Shown: positions 47,053 through 58,626 of the stretch, piece by piece
How the letters are laid out: the number at the start of each line of letters is the position of its first letter
Position numbering within the stretch: the stretch's first letter is position 1
DNA from: Microbacterium oxydans
GTDB lineage: Bacteria; Actinomycetota; Actinomycetes; Actinomycetales; Microbacteriaceae
DNA length: 64,000 nt
Direction: 5' to 3'
NCBI RefSeq assembly: GCF_006540085.1
Contig: NZ_BJOG01000008.1
Span: 372,001 to 436,000, forward strand
The notes under the pieces: generated by a model
What the model was told of the DNA's origin: nothing
Seen by the model: the letters and a program-made list of their open reading frames with translations, nothing else
The model's database searches: none
Position numbers and translations under genes: made by a program

Positions 47053-48310
47053 GCGAGCACCTTCTGCAGGGCGAGGGGGATCTGCTCCAGCGCACCGACC
47101 GTCACGACGTCGGCATCGCCGATGCGGCGCAGGGCCGGAGCGGAGGCGGTGGTGTCGGCGACGACCACGAGCACGCGGGCGCCGAACGGAAGACGCGCAC
47201 AGGCGAGACGGAGGTCGTCGGGCTTGACCCGCGCCCCGCACACGAGCACCACGACGCTCGCGAGCGGCATCGTCGCCGACACCACTCCGGCGAGCTCGGC
47301 GATGCCGCCCTCCTTGGGCTTGCTGTTCTCGACGGCCGAGAGGGAATCGAGCAGCTGCTTGCCCGTGCCTGCCGGCAGCTCGCGCCCCTGCACCCGCATG
47401 TCGACGCGCTGCGAGTCGCGGAGAGCACGCAGGCCGATCGACCCTGCGGCCGAGACTCCCAGCTCGAAGTCGTCGGGGGTGGCGTAGTCGGCGAGGGAGC
47501 GCGACAGACCGATCACGAAGTGCGAGCGCCGGGTCTCCTCGTACTGCCGGACCATCATGGTGCCGGTGCGGGCCGTCGAGCGCCAGTGCACGTGGCGGAG
47601 GTCGTCGCCCGGCTGGTACTCGAGCAGGGCGTGGAACGACACGTCGTCGCGGGACAGGTCGGCGGCGGGAAGACCCTCGAGGTCACGCAGGTATCCGAGG
47701 GACTGGCCGTCGAACAGCACCGTGCGCGGGTGCACGAAGAGGTCGACGGGGTCGTCGCGACGGTGCGCCCGCTCGAATAGGCCGAGGGGGTCGCCGCGCA
47801 CGACGCTCACAGGGCCCACCTTGACCACACCGCGCTTCTGGGTCGGGATCGCGAAGAGCTCCTCCGCCTCCTCCCCCGGCGCGAGCCGCTGGATGCCGAA
47901 CTCGCCGCGCCCCGAACCGACGGGGAGCACCACGCGCGACGGCAGGATGGCCCTGCTGCCGCGGTTCGCGAGGGTCAGGGCGCCGACCGCGCGCTCTCCC
48001 ACGACGACGCGTGTGCGGGCGAGGTCGAGGGCGACGTCGTAGGCGGTGCGACCGATGAGGAACAGCGCGCACAGGGCGACGGCGATCGCGATGACGACCG
48101 CGGCGATCGTGAACTCCGACCACCCGGCGATCTGCCCCAGGACCCAGAAGCCGACGGCCAGCGCCATCAGCACCCAGGCCAGCGGACGGATGGCGGAGGT
48201 GATCTTGCGGAGGCGCGTCAGGGCGCGCGCACCGAGGACGGCCGCGATGTCACGCCATCCGGCGTCGCGCTCCGTCTGCGGCGTCGACGCCGGAAGGGCC
48301 TCCGCGGTCA

Positions 48311-48311
<1 letters not shown>
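47049..48311 (-). CDS. DUF58 membrane protein (MoxR partner)
   Basis: This 420-aa protein has two membrane helices near residues 45-90 (RPLAWVLMALAVGFWVLG, FTIAAVVIAIAVALCALFLI). A beta-rich segment follows (VVVGERAVGALTLANRGSR), then the DUF58 core (FVHPRTVLFD, LEYQPGDDLRHVHWRSTA, MMVRQYEE). The C-terminal half has a von Willebrand A-like layout (VVVLVCGARVKPDDL). DUF58 proteins are made with MoxR ATPases and thought to be acted on by them in metal-linked assembly. ATG 48311 shares a base with the MoxR stop. Confidence 0.9.
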
Positions 48312-49282
<971 letters not shown>

Positions 49283-49325
49283 GAGTGTGTCGTTCCTTGT
49301 TGTTGTGAGGAGGTGTCGCGCGGCA

Positions 49326-52300
49326 TCACTGCCAGACCCTGTGTTCGTATTCCTTGCCGTCCATCACGACCCAGGCCTCGATCGTCCCGCGGCGCATGCC
49401 GAGGTAGCAGCCCAGCTGCTGATCGATGTTGCCGTTGCCGTCGGTCGTGACCGTCCGTCCGCCGAAAGTGCCGTCGTAGGGCGGCGGGGCGCTGCTGGAG
49501 CACTGCACCCACATACTGGAGTTCGCCGGGAACCCTCGCCCCGTGAGGTAGAAGTACGCGCACGTGCCGTCGTTGCAGTTCGGCTGTCCGTTCGCGTTTC
49601 CGGTCGAGGTGACCCAGGCACGCGGATCGGGCTTGCGCCCGGATGTCTCCTCCGCCGAGCGGGTGATCTGCTGCCCGGCCTGGTCGGTGACCTCGACGTC
49701 GATCGTGTGACGCTGGCTGTAGCCCTCGCCGACCGTCCGGCTGCCGCTGGCGCCGACGTTCTGCCACCCGCCGCCGTCGATGCGGATGCGGACGGTCTTG
49801 ATAGACCGGCCGTTCGCTGCGGGCCCCGCATCCCAGTTGAACGTGACGCTCGTGGCATTCTGCGATGCGGTGACCGCAGGCTGCTTCAGCGGACCGTAGG
49901 GGTTGCCGGACATCTGGTTCGAGGCGTCGCTCGCATAGGTCTGACCCTCGACCGTCGAGACGGCACGGACCCGCACGTTGTAGTTCGTGCCGTTCGAGAG
50001 GCCGGTGATGACGTTGTTGCCCGGCATCGCCGCCCAGTTGCCCCCGATGGAGTACTGGTACTGCACCTCGTTCGACCTCGCACCGTTGAGCGCGCCGGGA
50101 GACCAGGTGAGCGTGAGCGACCGATCGCCTTCGGCGACGTTCGACAGCGAGGGCGCACCCGGCTTGTTCACACCGCGACGCGGTGCCGACATCGGGCTCC
50201 ATTCACCCCAGCCCGCCTTGTTGTTCGCACGGATGCGGTACGTGTACGGCGTCTCCGAGGTCGGGACCTTCACCGCCTGCGACCTGGCGTCGGCTCCCGG
50301 CGTGATGGTGTTCCGCAGCGTGCCGCCCTCCCACACCTGCAGCTGGAACGAGTCGATCGGGTCGCCGTTGGCGTTCCCCGGCACCCAGTTCACCTGCATC
50401 TGCGCCTCGGTGCCCACGCCCTGCAGCTGTGTGACGGTGGGCGCGGCGGCGGGCATCGGCGGCCCCGCGGGCACCTCGGAGGCCGACCAGCCGCTCCAGC
50501 TCGACGGCTCGGGCGCGCGGTTGTGGGCCTGCACGCGCACCTGGTAGATGCCGCCGTTCTCGAGACCCTCCCAGGTCATCGAGTTCCCGGTGGCCTGCTT
50601 CTGCGAGACCCCGGACGGCGGAGCCGGCGAGATCTCCAGCGTGTAGCTCTCCACCGGAGAGCCGGGAGTGGTCGGGGTGGCCCACGCGACCTTGAGCGAC
50701 TTGTCGCCGAAGGTCAGCGTCGGCGGGGTCGGGGTGTCGGGACGAGCGTCAGGACGGGCGACCGCCGACGTGCCGGACGGCTTCGACTCGCCGACCCGGT
50801 TGGTCGCGGTCACCTGGAAGGTGTACTCCACGTTGTTGGTGAGGCCGTCGAGCGTGCACGTCGTCGAGCGGCATTCCTTCGAGTACGGGCTGCCGCCGAC
50901 CGACTTCACCGTGTACTTCGTGATCTCGGCGCCGTTGTTCGACGGCGCACCGTAGGAGACCACGACGGTGCGGTCCTGCACGCTCGACACCAGCGGGGTG
51001 CCCGGTGCCTCCGGCACGCCCTGGACGGTCACGACGATCTGGCCGTTGGCCTCGCGGTCGGGGTCCTTCGTCGCATCCTGGATGCGGTAGCGCACGACCA
51101 TGGTCCCGACGAAGCTGGGGTCGGGAGTGACGACGACCTGATCGCCCTTCACGGCCGCGCCGCCGGAGCCCGACTCCGTGGCAGCCGTCATCAGCTTGAG
51201 CGGCGTCTCCGGGAACGGGTTGTAGTCGTTCGCGAGCACGGGCACCGTGATGCTCTTGCCCTGATCCGCTTCCGAGATCGTGTCGGTGTTGGCTGCGGGC
51301 AGCGGGCGGGTCGAGGCGCCGACGCGCACGGTCACGGTGCCTTCGACGGCTTCCGTCGTCCCGTCGGTGATCTCCAGCTTCAGGGAGGACACCGTGCCCT
51401 TCTCGACGTCGGATGAGGCCTCGACGAGCAGCTTCGAGCCGTCGATCTTCGCGGTGATGCCCTTGCCCGCGCCGCTGACGTACTTGTATCTGTGCTTGCC
51501 CTCGTCCTCCGGATCGGGGTCGGTCGTGAGGGCGGCCAGGTCGAGCGTCGATGCCTTCTCGCCCGGAGCGACGATGACCTCTGCGCCCGTGAACACCGGC
51601 TGCTGGTTCTCCGGCGGCAGCACGTTGATCGGGATGCTCAGCGTCGCCGTGCGGCCCTCGGGGTCGTCCGGCCCCGTGCCGTCTGTGACCTCGAACGTGA
51701 GCGAGTCCTGCCCGAAGTAGCCCTCGGCCGAGGTGTACACCAGGGTGGTCTCGTCCTTCACGAGGTCGTCGCCGTTGGCGTACACGGCGTTCACCTTGGC
51801 ATGCTCGGTGATCCGCGCGGTCCCCCCGCCGGCGACGGTGACGAACTTCGAGAGCGGGATCTCCCTGGTCTCGCCGCTCATGACCTCGAGCGGCTTGGTC
51901 GAATCCAGGATCGGCCGCAGGTCGGACTCGGCCGGCACGAAGATGAACGCGGATGCGGCCAGATCGTCCTGATCGGTGATCGTGTAGCGGATGAGCTGCA
52001 GCTGCTCGGTGACGGTGACCCGCACCTTGCCGTTCTCCAGCTGGGTCGCGCCTTCTCCGAGCACGAGCTTCAGGCGATCGGTGGTGCCGTCCGGGTCCTC
52101 GTCGTTCTTGAGGATGTCGAGGTCGGCACTCATCGTGCCGTCGGTGAGGTCGGTCGGCCGCACACGGTCGTCACGCGCGACGGGCGCCTGCAGCGGGACG
52201 TTCTCGTCGACGGTGATCTGCAGCGCCGCGGTCGCCTCGGCGCCCCTCGCGTCGCGGATCGTGTACTGCAGCGACGTCTCGAGCTCGCGGTTCGGCGCCT

Positions 52301-55300
52301 GCACCAGCACCCGATCACCCGAGACGCGGGCCGTGATGCCCGTCTCGGTCGGAACCTCGAGGCCGTCCTTCACGAGGATGATCTTGTCGCCCTCGGGGTC
52401 GGAGTCGTTCAGCATCACCGGCACCGAGATCTCGCGACCCGGCCGCACGACCACGGCATCCTTCACCGCGAACGGTCTCTGATTGATCTGCTCGCCCGGT
52501 GCGATGCCCACCCGGATCGTGGCGATGCCCTCCTTGCCGAGGCGGTCGCGCACGCGATAGCGGAACACGTCGACACCGGAGGAGTCGTCGAACGCCTCAT
52601 ACGTGAAGTAGTTCTGCGCCGTCTCGGTGATGCGCCCCTTCTGCGGGCTGGAGGCGATATCGATCAGCTCGACCGAGTCGCCGTCGGCGTCGATGCCGTC
52701 GAGAGGGACGGCGATGTTCGCGGTCGACCCGGCGAGCACGCGGGCCACCAGATCCTGCGGGCGTGGAGCGGCGTTCGTCTCCTCATCGACCGGAAGGATC
52801 TGGATCGTGACGTAGCCGGCGTCCTTCTGCTGGCGCGAGTCGACCGCCTCGTAGGTGAGGTACACGGTCTTCGCGACGGGTCCGGCCTTGAAGCGGATCG
52901 TGTCCTGCGAGACGAACGCCTCACCGTCCTCCGGGTCGACCAGCGGCTCGACCAGCTCGGGAACGACGTGCATGACGTCGTCGTTCGGGTGCGTGTCGTT
53001 GTCGAGCACCGGGATGGTCACGACATCGCCCGCGCGCACGATCGCCGTGTCGTCGTTCACGACGGGTTGCAGGAGCTTGTCCGGCGCGGGGATCGGGATG
53101 ACCACCACCTCGCCCTCCGCCGACTTGGAGCCGTTGGAGATGCGGTACTTGATGCGCGCCTGGTCGGTGAGCGAGCCCTGATCGGTGATGCGAAGCGTCT
53201 CGTGGTTGATGACCGACACGGAGATGCCCGAGTCGTCGTCGATCGAGACGGACTGCACCACCAGGATGCCGCCGGCGGGGTCGACGTCGTTCGCGAGCAC
53301 GCCGATGAGCACGTCGCCGCCCGTCGGCAGCAGCGCCACGTCGCGCACGGCGACCGGAGGGAGATCCGTCTCGCTCGCCTCGAGCACGTCGACGCGCACG
53401 ATCCCCTCGCCGTTCTCGGGGCCGGCCGTCGCCAGGTACAGCACGTAGTAGGTGCCGGGAGCATCAGCGGTGAAGGAGAAGGTCTTGTTCGGCCCGTCCG
53501 TGACGATCGTCGCGCCGGGAACCTCGTTCACGCGGCCGAGGCGCAGCAGCTCGCGCCCCGAACTGGTGTCGTTGGCCAGCGGTGCCACGGTGACCTGCTC
53601 GCCGACGCGGGTCACGACGTGATCGGCGTTGGTCTTGGGCTTGGTCGAGCCCTCCGGTCGGACATCGAGGGTCACCGTCGCGGTGGCGCTCTCCCCGTAT
53701 CCGTCGGCGACGGTGACCTGCACGTCCTTGCGTCCCTGCTGGCTCGCGGTCGCCTTGTACGTGATCTGGCCGTCGGTGCTGAAGTCGACCTCGTCGCCCG
53801 GCGCGGGGACGACCTCCTTGAGGTAGACATCGTCGCCCTCGGGGTCGATCCAGTCCGGGAGGATGTTGTACGAGATCGTTCCGCCGGTCTCCACGGTGAG
53901 ACTGGTGTGCCGTTTGGGCACCGGAGCGGTGTTCACGCTCTTGTCGTAGACGGTCAGCGTGACCGCTGCCGTGTCCTTCCCGCCGCGACCGTCATCGGCC
54001 TCGTAGGTGAAGGTGGTCGACCCTGTCGCGTCCTCGTCGACCGCGATCTGCAGGGATCCGCCGTTCTGCACCTGCTGGATCGTGCCGAGGGCGGGCTGGG
54101 CCTCGGCGAGGGTCGCGACCAGGACGTCACCATCCGGATCGTTGTCGTTGTCGAGCACGGGGAGCATCGTCGTCACGCCGGGGCGCACACCGAACGTGTC
54201 ATCCTCGGCGATCGGAGGAGTGTTCTCCTCCTTGCGCTCGGGGAGCGTGGTCTCGACGGTCTCCTCGGTCGAGTCGTCCTCGTTCTCGGTCTCGCCCTCC
54301 GGCGGGGTGAGGTCGTTCCAGTTGTCGACGCGCTGCAGGCTCTCGTTCGCCAGCCAGGCCGCTCCGCCCACCGCGTCGTTGAGGATGATGACGTCGCGGT
54401 TGACGCGGAACACGAGGCTCTTCGAATCCTCGGCGCCGTCGACGTTCGCGTTGACGTCGTTCGCCGACCCCGGGCATTCCCGGATGAACGTGGCCGTTCC
54501 TGCCCATGCGCCGTAGGTGCAGCCGCGCAGCCACACCGGCGCCGCCGGCACGCCGTTTCCACCCGCCTCGACCTCTGTCGGCTCGCCGCCGTCGAGGGGA
54601 ACGCTCACCAGTGCGTTCGCCGTCGAGACCGCCACCGCGTCGGTGTTCTCGGAGGCCTGCTGCAGAACGGCCTTGTCCGCGCCGGGGATCTCGGTGCGGA
54701 CGCCGCCCGGGGAGGTCACGACGCCGGCTGCCCTATCCAGCACGACCGGGGTGCGACCCACGGCGGTGATCGCGGGCTTCGCCGAGGCGTCGAGTTCGCC
54801 GACCGAAGCGGCGGAGGCGTCGAGCGCCTCCCCCTCGTTGTCGACGGGGACGGTGACGACCTCGCCGCGCTCCGGGGCGAGTCCGAAGACGGTGCCGTCC
54901 TTGGCCACAGCGACATCGGCGCCAGCGCCCAGCTCGGCCACCGGCTCGTTGACCTCGGCCTCGAAGGACGCGACGCCCTGCGCCGGCACGACCCAGAGCT
55001 CGCCGGTCTTCTGATCGAGGATCGCAGCCGTGCGGTTGCCCAGCGCGACCTTCGCGGAGGAGGGGACCTTCGCCGAATCGCCGAGCGAGACGCGTGCAGG
55101 ATCGACGGCGGTCAGCGTGGACGCGTTCTCATCGACGACCAGGATGTTGTTCGTGTCCTGCAGGATGTCGTAGTTCTCACCCGTGGTGCGCAGTCCGCCG
55201 TCGAGCACCGTCGACTCGTGGTTGAAGTGCCCCACGAGAAGGCTCGACGTCTTGGTGATCCAGACGCCGCCGTCGTTCAGATCGACCTTGGTGGTCGGGA

Positions 55301-55409
55301 ACCCCTCGTAGGTGAAGGCCATCGTGGTGATGGCGATCACGCCCACGGTGACACCGGCCGCTGACGCCAGCGTCTTCGGTCGTGCGCGCATCCATGACAA
55401 CGCCTTCAT
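49326..55409 (-). CDS. Giant surface protein with propeller-like, cadherin/Ig-like and fibronectin type III repeats
   Basis: This 2027-aa protein starts with a short cytoplasmic end and one helix (about residues 16-33, AAGVTVGVIAITTMAFTY) that may serve as signal anchor. Residues about 40-365 hold repeats such as VGELDASAKPAITAVGRTPV, propeller-like. An acidic linker (about 375-405, NEDDSTEETVETTLPE) leads into about ten cadherin/VCBS-like repeats (about 405-1480) marked by VLDNDNDPDGD, VLANDVDPAGG, MLNDSDPEGDK and LKNDEDPDGT. Fibronectin type III repeats follow (about 1480-1890), then a C-terminal domain with cysteines (PNCNDGTCAYF). No LPXTG. It is the first gene of the long T7SS operon, 103 bp from operator copy E. 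It is perhaps an adhesin, or the outer scaffold of the secretion machine. Confidence 0.88.
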   Translation of the reverse strand: MKALSWMRARPKTLASAAGVTVGVIAITTMAFTYEGFPTTKVDLNDGGVWITKTSSLLVGHFNHESTVLDGGLRTTGENYDILQDTNNILVVDENASTLTAVDPARVSLGDSAKVPSSAKVALGNRTAAILDQKTGELWVVPAQGVASFEAEVNEPVAELGAGADVAVAKDGTVFGLAPERGEVVTVPVDNEGEALDASAASVGELDASAKPAITAVGRTPVVLDRAAGVVTSPGGVRTEIPGADKAVLQQASENTDAVAVSTANALVSVPLDGGEPTEVEAGGNGVPAAPVWLRGCTYGAWAGTATFIRECPGSANDVNANVDGAEDSKSLVFRVNRDVIILNDAVGGAAWLANESLQRVDNWNDLTPPEGETENEDDSTEETVETTLPERKEENTPPIAEDDTFGVRPGVTTMLPVLDNDNDPDGDVLVATLAEAQPALGTIQQVQNGGSLQIAVDEDATGSTTFTYEADDGRGGKDTAAVTLTVYDKSVNTAPVPKRHTSLTVETGGTISYNILPDWIDPEGDDVYLKEVVPAPGDEVDFSTDGQITYKATASQQGRKDVQVTVADGYGESATATVTLDVRPEGSTKPKTNADHVVTRVGEQVTVAPLANDTSSGRELLRLGRVNEVPGATIVTDGPNKTFSFTADAPGTYYVLYLATAGPENGEGIVRVDVLEASETDLPPVAVRDVALLPTGGDVLIGVLANDVDPAGGILVVQSVSIDDDSGISVSVINHETLRITDQGSLTDQARIKYRISNGSKSAEGEVVVIPIPAPDKLLQPVVNDDTAIVRAGDVVTIPVLDNDTHPNDDVMHVVPELVEPLVDPEDGEAFVSQDTIRFKAGPVAKTVYLTYEAVDSRQQKDAGYVTIQILPVDEETNAAPRPQDLVARVLAGSTANIAVPLDGIDADGDSVELIDIASSPQKGRITETAQNYFTYEAFDDSSGVDVFRYRVRDRLGKEGIATIRVGIAPGEQINQRPFAVKDAVVVRPGREISVPVMLNDSDPEGDKIILVKDGLEVPTETGITARVSGDRVLVQAPNRELETSLQYTIRDARGAEATAALQITVDENVPLQAPVARDDRVRPTDLTDGTMSADLDILKNDEDPDGTTDRLKLVLGEGATQLENGKVRVTVTEQLQLIRYTITDQDDLAASAFIFVPAESDLRPILDSTKPLEVMSGETREIPLSKFVTVAGGGTARITEHAKVNAVYANGDDLVKDETTLVYTSAEGYFGQDSLTFEVTDGTGPDDPEGRTATLSIPINVLPPENQQPVFTGAEVIVAPGEKASTLDLAALTTDPDPEDEGKHRYKYVSGAGKGITAKIDGSKLLVEASSDVEKGTVSSLKLEITDGTTEAVEGTVTVRVGASTRPLPAANTDTISEADQGKSITVPVLANDYNPFPETPLKLMTAATESGSGGAAVKGDQVVVTPDPSFVGTMVVRYRIQDATKDPDREANGQIVVTVQGVPEAPGTPLVSSVQDRTVVVSYGAPSNNGAEITKYTVKSVGGSPYSKECRSTTCTLDGLTNNVEYTFQVTATNRVGESKPSGTSAVARPDARPDTPTPPTLTFGDKSLKVAWATPTTPGSPVESYTLEISPAPPSGVSQKQATGNSMTWEGLENGGIYQVRVQAHNRAPEPSSWSGWSASEVPAGPPMPAAAPTVTQLQGVGTEAQMQVNWVPGNANGDPIDSFQLQVWEGGTLRNTITPGADARSQAVKVPTSETPYTYRIRANNKAGWGEWSPMSAPRRGVNKPGAPSLSNVAEGDRSLTLTWSPGALNGARSNEVQYQYSIGGNWAAMPGNNVITGLSNGTNYNVRVRAVSTVEGQTYASDASNQMSGNPYGPLKQPAVTASQNATSVTFNWDAGPAANGRSIKTVRIRIDGGGWQNVGASGSRTVGEGYSQRHTIDVEVTDQAGQQITRSAEETSGRKPDPRAWVTSTGNANGQPNCNDGTCAYFYLTGRGFPANSSMWVQCSSSAPPPYDGTFGGRTVTTDGNGNIDQQLGCYLGMRRGTIEAWVVMDGKEYEHRVWQ

Positions 55410-55483
55410 ACCCGGTTCCCCCCCAGGGTGACACTCTCTGTTCTCCTCGATCGCGACCCGACGGGCCCACGAAGCACCCGTTC

Positions 55484-55531
55484 ATCCTAACTGCGTCCTG
55501 GAATACCGCTCGATGGGGAGTTTTGCCCATC
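55484..55531 (-). promoter_or_regulatory. T7SS-locus operator/promoter copy E (long operon)
   Basis: Palindrome GATGGGCA-N4-TCCCCATC (55531-55512, one mismatched pair), with arms extended by CTC/GAG; 22 nt, then -10 box TAGGAT (55489-55484). The leader to ATG 55409 is about 68 nt. Confidence 0.82.
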
Positions 55532-55594
55532 GAGCGGGGCGACGTCGAGAAGACCTCGAAGCCGCCCCGCCCATGGAGCATGAGGGCGCGTGCG

Positions 55595-58428
55595 TCAGCT
55601 GCGACCCCGACGCCGTCGGAGGACGAGCGCGCCACCGAGGCTCAGAAGCAGCAGAGCGCCGCCGACGAGGTACCAGCCGGGTGCACCGCCCGTCGTGGCG
55701 AGGTCACCGCCCGTGGACGATGCATCCGCTCCGCCACTGGATCCCGAGCCGGGGGCTGTGCCCGTCCCCGTTCCCGGTGCGACGCCGCCGGAGCCGTCCC
55801 CCGCGCGGGTGACCGTGATCGGCGCGGTCGCCTCGGTCCCGTCGGGGAGGATCACCGCCAGTGTGTGCGCACCGGCCGGCGTCTTCGCGGGGATCGTGAC
55901 AGCGGTGCGGAACGCCCCGTCGGCATCGGCGGTCGCGACGCCCACCCGCACCGGTGTGGAACGCAGCTCGATCGCGAGCTCCGCAGCCTCGGGGAATCCG
56001 GTCCCGGAGATCGTGACCCGGCCACCGGCCGCGACCGTCTGCGTGCTCAGCGCCACGGCCGGATCGACGGGATCGACCGGATCGACCGGGTCCACCGGAT
56101 CCACGGGGGCGTCGGTGGGACGCGGGATGTCGACGTGCTTGATCTCCGTCGCTCCGGCCGTCGAGAAGGAGTACACCGTGACGCGCACGCGGTCGTCGTA
56201 CAGCGCGGCGCGCAGCCCGACGGGGTCGGCACCGCCGACGGCTTTCTCCTCCCAGTCCCCGCTCGGCCCGTACATCGTGGTGACGGCTCCGGTGTTCACG
56301 ACCGTGGGGCCGCTGGCGCGCGTCGGATCCGGCCGCAGCTCTGTACTCCAGTCGTTCAACGTCGGCGACCAGTGCGTGTGGCTGTTGAACATGATGACGT
56401 TCGGGTTCTGTGCGAGCAGGGCGGCGAACCGGGCCTCCTCCTGCCCGAAGTCGTTCTCGTAGAACCGCGCGTACGATCCGGAGACCGAGTACGGCAGCAG
56501 GTGGTGCGAGAAGAGCAGCACCGGCTGGTCCTGGGCGCGCCAGTGGGCGAGCCGATCACGCAGCCAGGTGAACTGCTCCTCGCCGAAGTCGACGAACGGG
56601 CCTGCGCCGGTCTTCGCCGTGTAGTCGTAGAACTCGCTCCCGATCCAGATCAGGGGAAGCTGACCGTCCACGAGCACCTCACCCCACCCTGGCCACCGAT
56701 GTCGCGCATCCCCGTCGAATCGAGGAAGCGCTCCCGGTACACCGCCGATCCCTCGCTGCCGTAGTACTCGTGGTTGCCGATCGTCGAGACGACCGTGCCG
56801 TACTCGCCGCCGCCACCCGCCGCGAGCGCCGACAGATAGGAGGTGTAGTTCGCGGTCGATCCGTTGCTGACCAGGTCGCCGTTGGACACGAGCACGTCCG
56901 CCGTCTGCGCCATCGCGCGGAACCCCGGCAGCACGTTCTGGCTCAGTCGCGTCGTCGCCCCCTGCACATCGCTGAAGATGTCGACCACGGTGTTGGCCTC
57001 GACTCCTTCGGCGAGTGCCGCGAGCGGGCGCACCACCTGCACGTCGTCGAGCATCCACGATCCCGCGGCGCCGGGGGCGTCGAAGACGAACCGCAGGGTC
57101 ATCGCGGATGCGCCCGCCGGCACCGTGACCGGCAGCCGGAGCTGCGCTGACTCCTCGTCGGCATCGGAGAGCTCGCGCAGCACGGTCTCCGTTCCCTCGT
57201 CGAACACCGCCGTCACGGTGCCATGTTGGGTTCCGCCCCTCTTGCGGTAGTGGCTGTCGAGGCGCACCTCCAGCGCATCCCCCGCCTTCACGGCGATCGG
57301 AGAGGAGGCGAGGCTGCCGGCGAATGCCCCGCTCGTCGCCTCCGCCACGGCGATCCGCCCCGAAGCGCGGGTGAACGCGTGTCGGCGATCGGTGCCGTAC
57401 TGGGCGATCACGCTGTCGAGGTTCGACAGCGTCCACGCACCCTTGCTCGTCCAGCTGTCCGTCTCGAAGCCGTCGAACCAGAGCAGCTGCTCGGTGGTCG
57501 AGGTGTCCGGGTCATCGGCGGCGAGCACGGTGATCACGAGCGGGGTCGACACGATGCCGGCGCCACCGAGAGACAGCGTCACCGAGCCGGGCGCGAGGTC
57601 AGCGGGCAGCGCGACCGAGAACGACGTCTCCCCCGCGGCGTCAGCGACCGGGATACCGGGAACCGCCGCCCCGGCATCGCCGAACGACGCGGTCAGCTGC
57701 TGCCCGGGGCGCAGTCCGCCGACCTTCACCGGAACCGTCGCACCTGCTCTGGCGACGGGCTTCGCGGCGGAGAGGATGCGCGGTGCTGCGTCGGCCGGCG
57801 GGGCTTCGCTGATCTGCACGTCGTCGATCATCCAGAACCAGTTGTTGCTGCTCTCGGCGTACGACCAGCCCACCGTGACGGCATCGGTCCCCGCAGGCAC
57901 CGGGATCGAGACGTCCACCTGCTCGTCGAGACGGTTCCGGGCGAACGACTCGACCACCACCGGCGCTGCGTCGTCGAAGCGAGCGACGAGCTGCGCGGTC
58001 TGCGGCGACTGCCCCTGCTTGTAGTGGCTGTCGAAGCGCACCCGCACCGCCCCGTCCTGACTCTGCAGGTCGACGGCGGGTGCCCACAGCACGGAGCTGA
58101 AGCGCCCGTCCGTCGGCCGGTTGGCGTCGGAGTGCACGACCGCGGTGACACCGTCCGCACGTGTGAAGGAGCCGCGATCGCCGCTGTTCCCCCAGGTCGA
58201 CACGACCTCGGCCGAGGTGTGGAACGACCAGCCCTCCCAGTCCGCCCGCATACCGGTCACGTTGGTGTTGTCGATCGACCATCCGGCAGGGGGCTGCGAG
58301 GCCGTCGCGTCGGTGAAGCCTTCGGTCAGCGGCGGGGCTGCAGCGAAGGCGGGCGTCGCCGCCGCGCCGACGAGCAGCGTGAGGGCGCACGTCACGGCGA
58401 TGGCGCCGATTCCGTGTCTGGTTCTCAT
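55595..58428 (-). pseudogene. Wall-anchored metallophosphoesterase split by a frameshift
   Basis: From ATG 58428 the frame encodes a signal peptide (IGAIAVTCALTLLVGAAATP), two CUB/jelly-roll-like modules (each with WMIDDVQ or WMLDDVQ) and the start of a calcineurin-like phosphoesterase (VVDIFSDVQGATTR, VSNGDLVSNGS, STIGNHEYYGS). It ends early at 56650. The frame displaced by one base continues GEVLVDGQLPLIWIG, then LLFSHHLLPYS and FNSHTHWSP (metal ligands), a DPVDP repeat linker, an Ig-like domain, and the sorting signal LATTG with a membrane helix and RRRRGRS tail. The break is at the C4 run 56682-56685 (G4 on the coding strand); one more G restores the roughly 944-aa protein. It is either an inactive allele or a homopolymer error. 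It is divergent from a GntR gene. Confidence 0.87.
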
Positions 58429-58508
58429 GTCTCTTCCTAGGGGTTGGTCGACCGCTCATGTCGGCCGAGGCAGGGGGATTCCGTCTCTTCCGAGCATGAG
58501 GAGCGAAA

Positions 58509-58522
58509 GTAGTCATGACAAC
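58509..58522. promoter_or_regulatory. Possible GntR operator half-palindrome (distal)
   Basis: GTAGTCATGACAAC is close to the symmetric GTTGTCATGACAAC typical of GntR/HutC sites. It lies in the gap between the phosphoesterase and GntR genes. Confidence 0.45.
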
Positions 58523-58597
58523 TTTTTCCACGGAAATTCCCCGATTGTTCACCGATGTGCGTCAGAGTGAACATGTCGCGGTCGCCGCGGGGATGAG

Positions 58598-58610
58598 AAG
58601 TCACGACAAC
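58598..58610. promoter_or_regulatory. Possible GntR operator, second copy (proximal)
   Basis: AAGTCACGACAAC repeats the core of the 58509 site 89 bp away and overlaps the leader of the GntR gene, which would suit autoregulation. Confidence 0.35.
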
Positions 58611-58626
58611 AGGAGCACGAACGAGA

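Noticed and set aside
51492..55364. Open plus-strand frame of about 1290 codons
   Set aside because: Antisense shadow of the 2027-aa surface protein; no domain or ribosome site.
55509..55534. Operator copy E read as a terminator of the phosphoesterase gene
   Set aside because: No U-run follows, and the same palindrome occurs at four other sites always at a fixed distance from a -10 box, so a regulatory role explains it better.
56050..56110. Short tandem repeat
   Set aside because: Encodes the DPVDP linker of the phosphoesterase; no independent feature.
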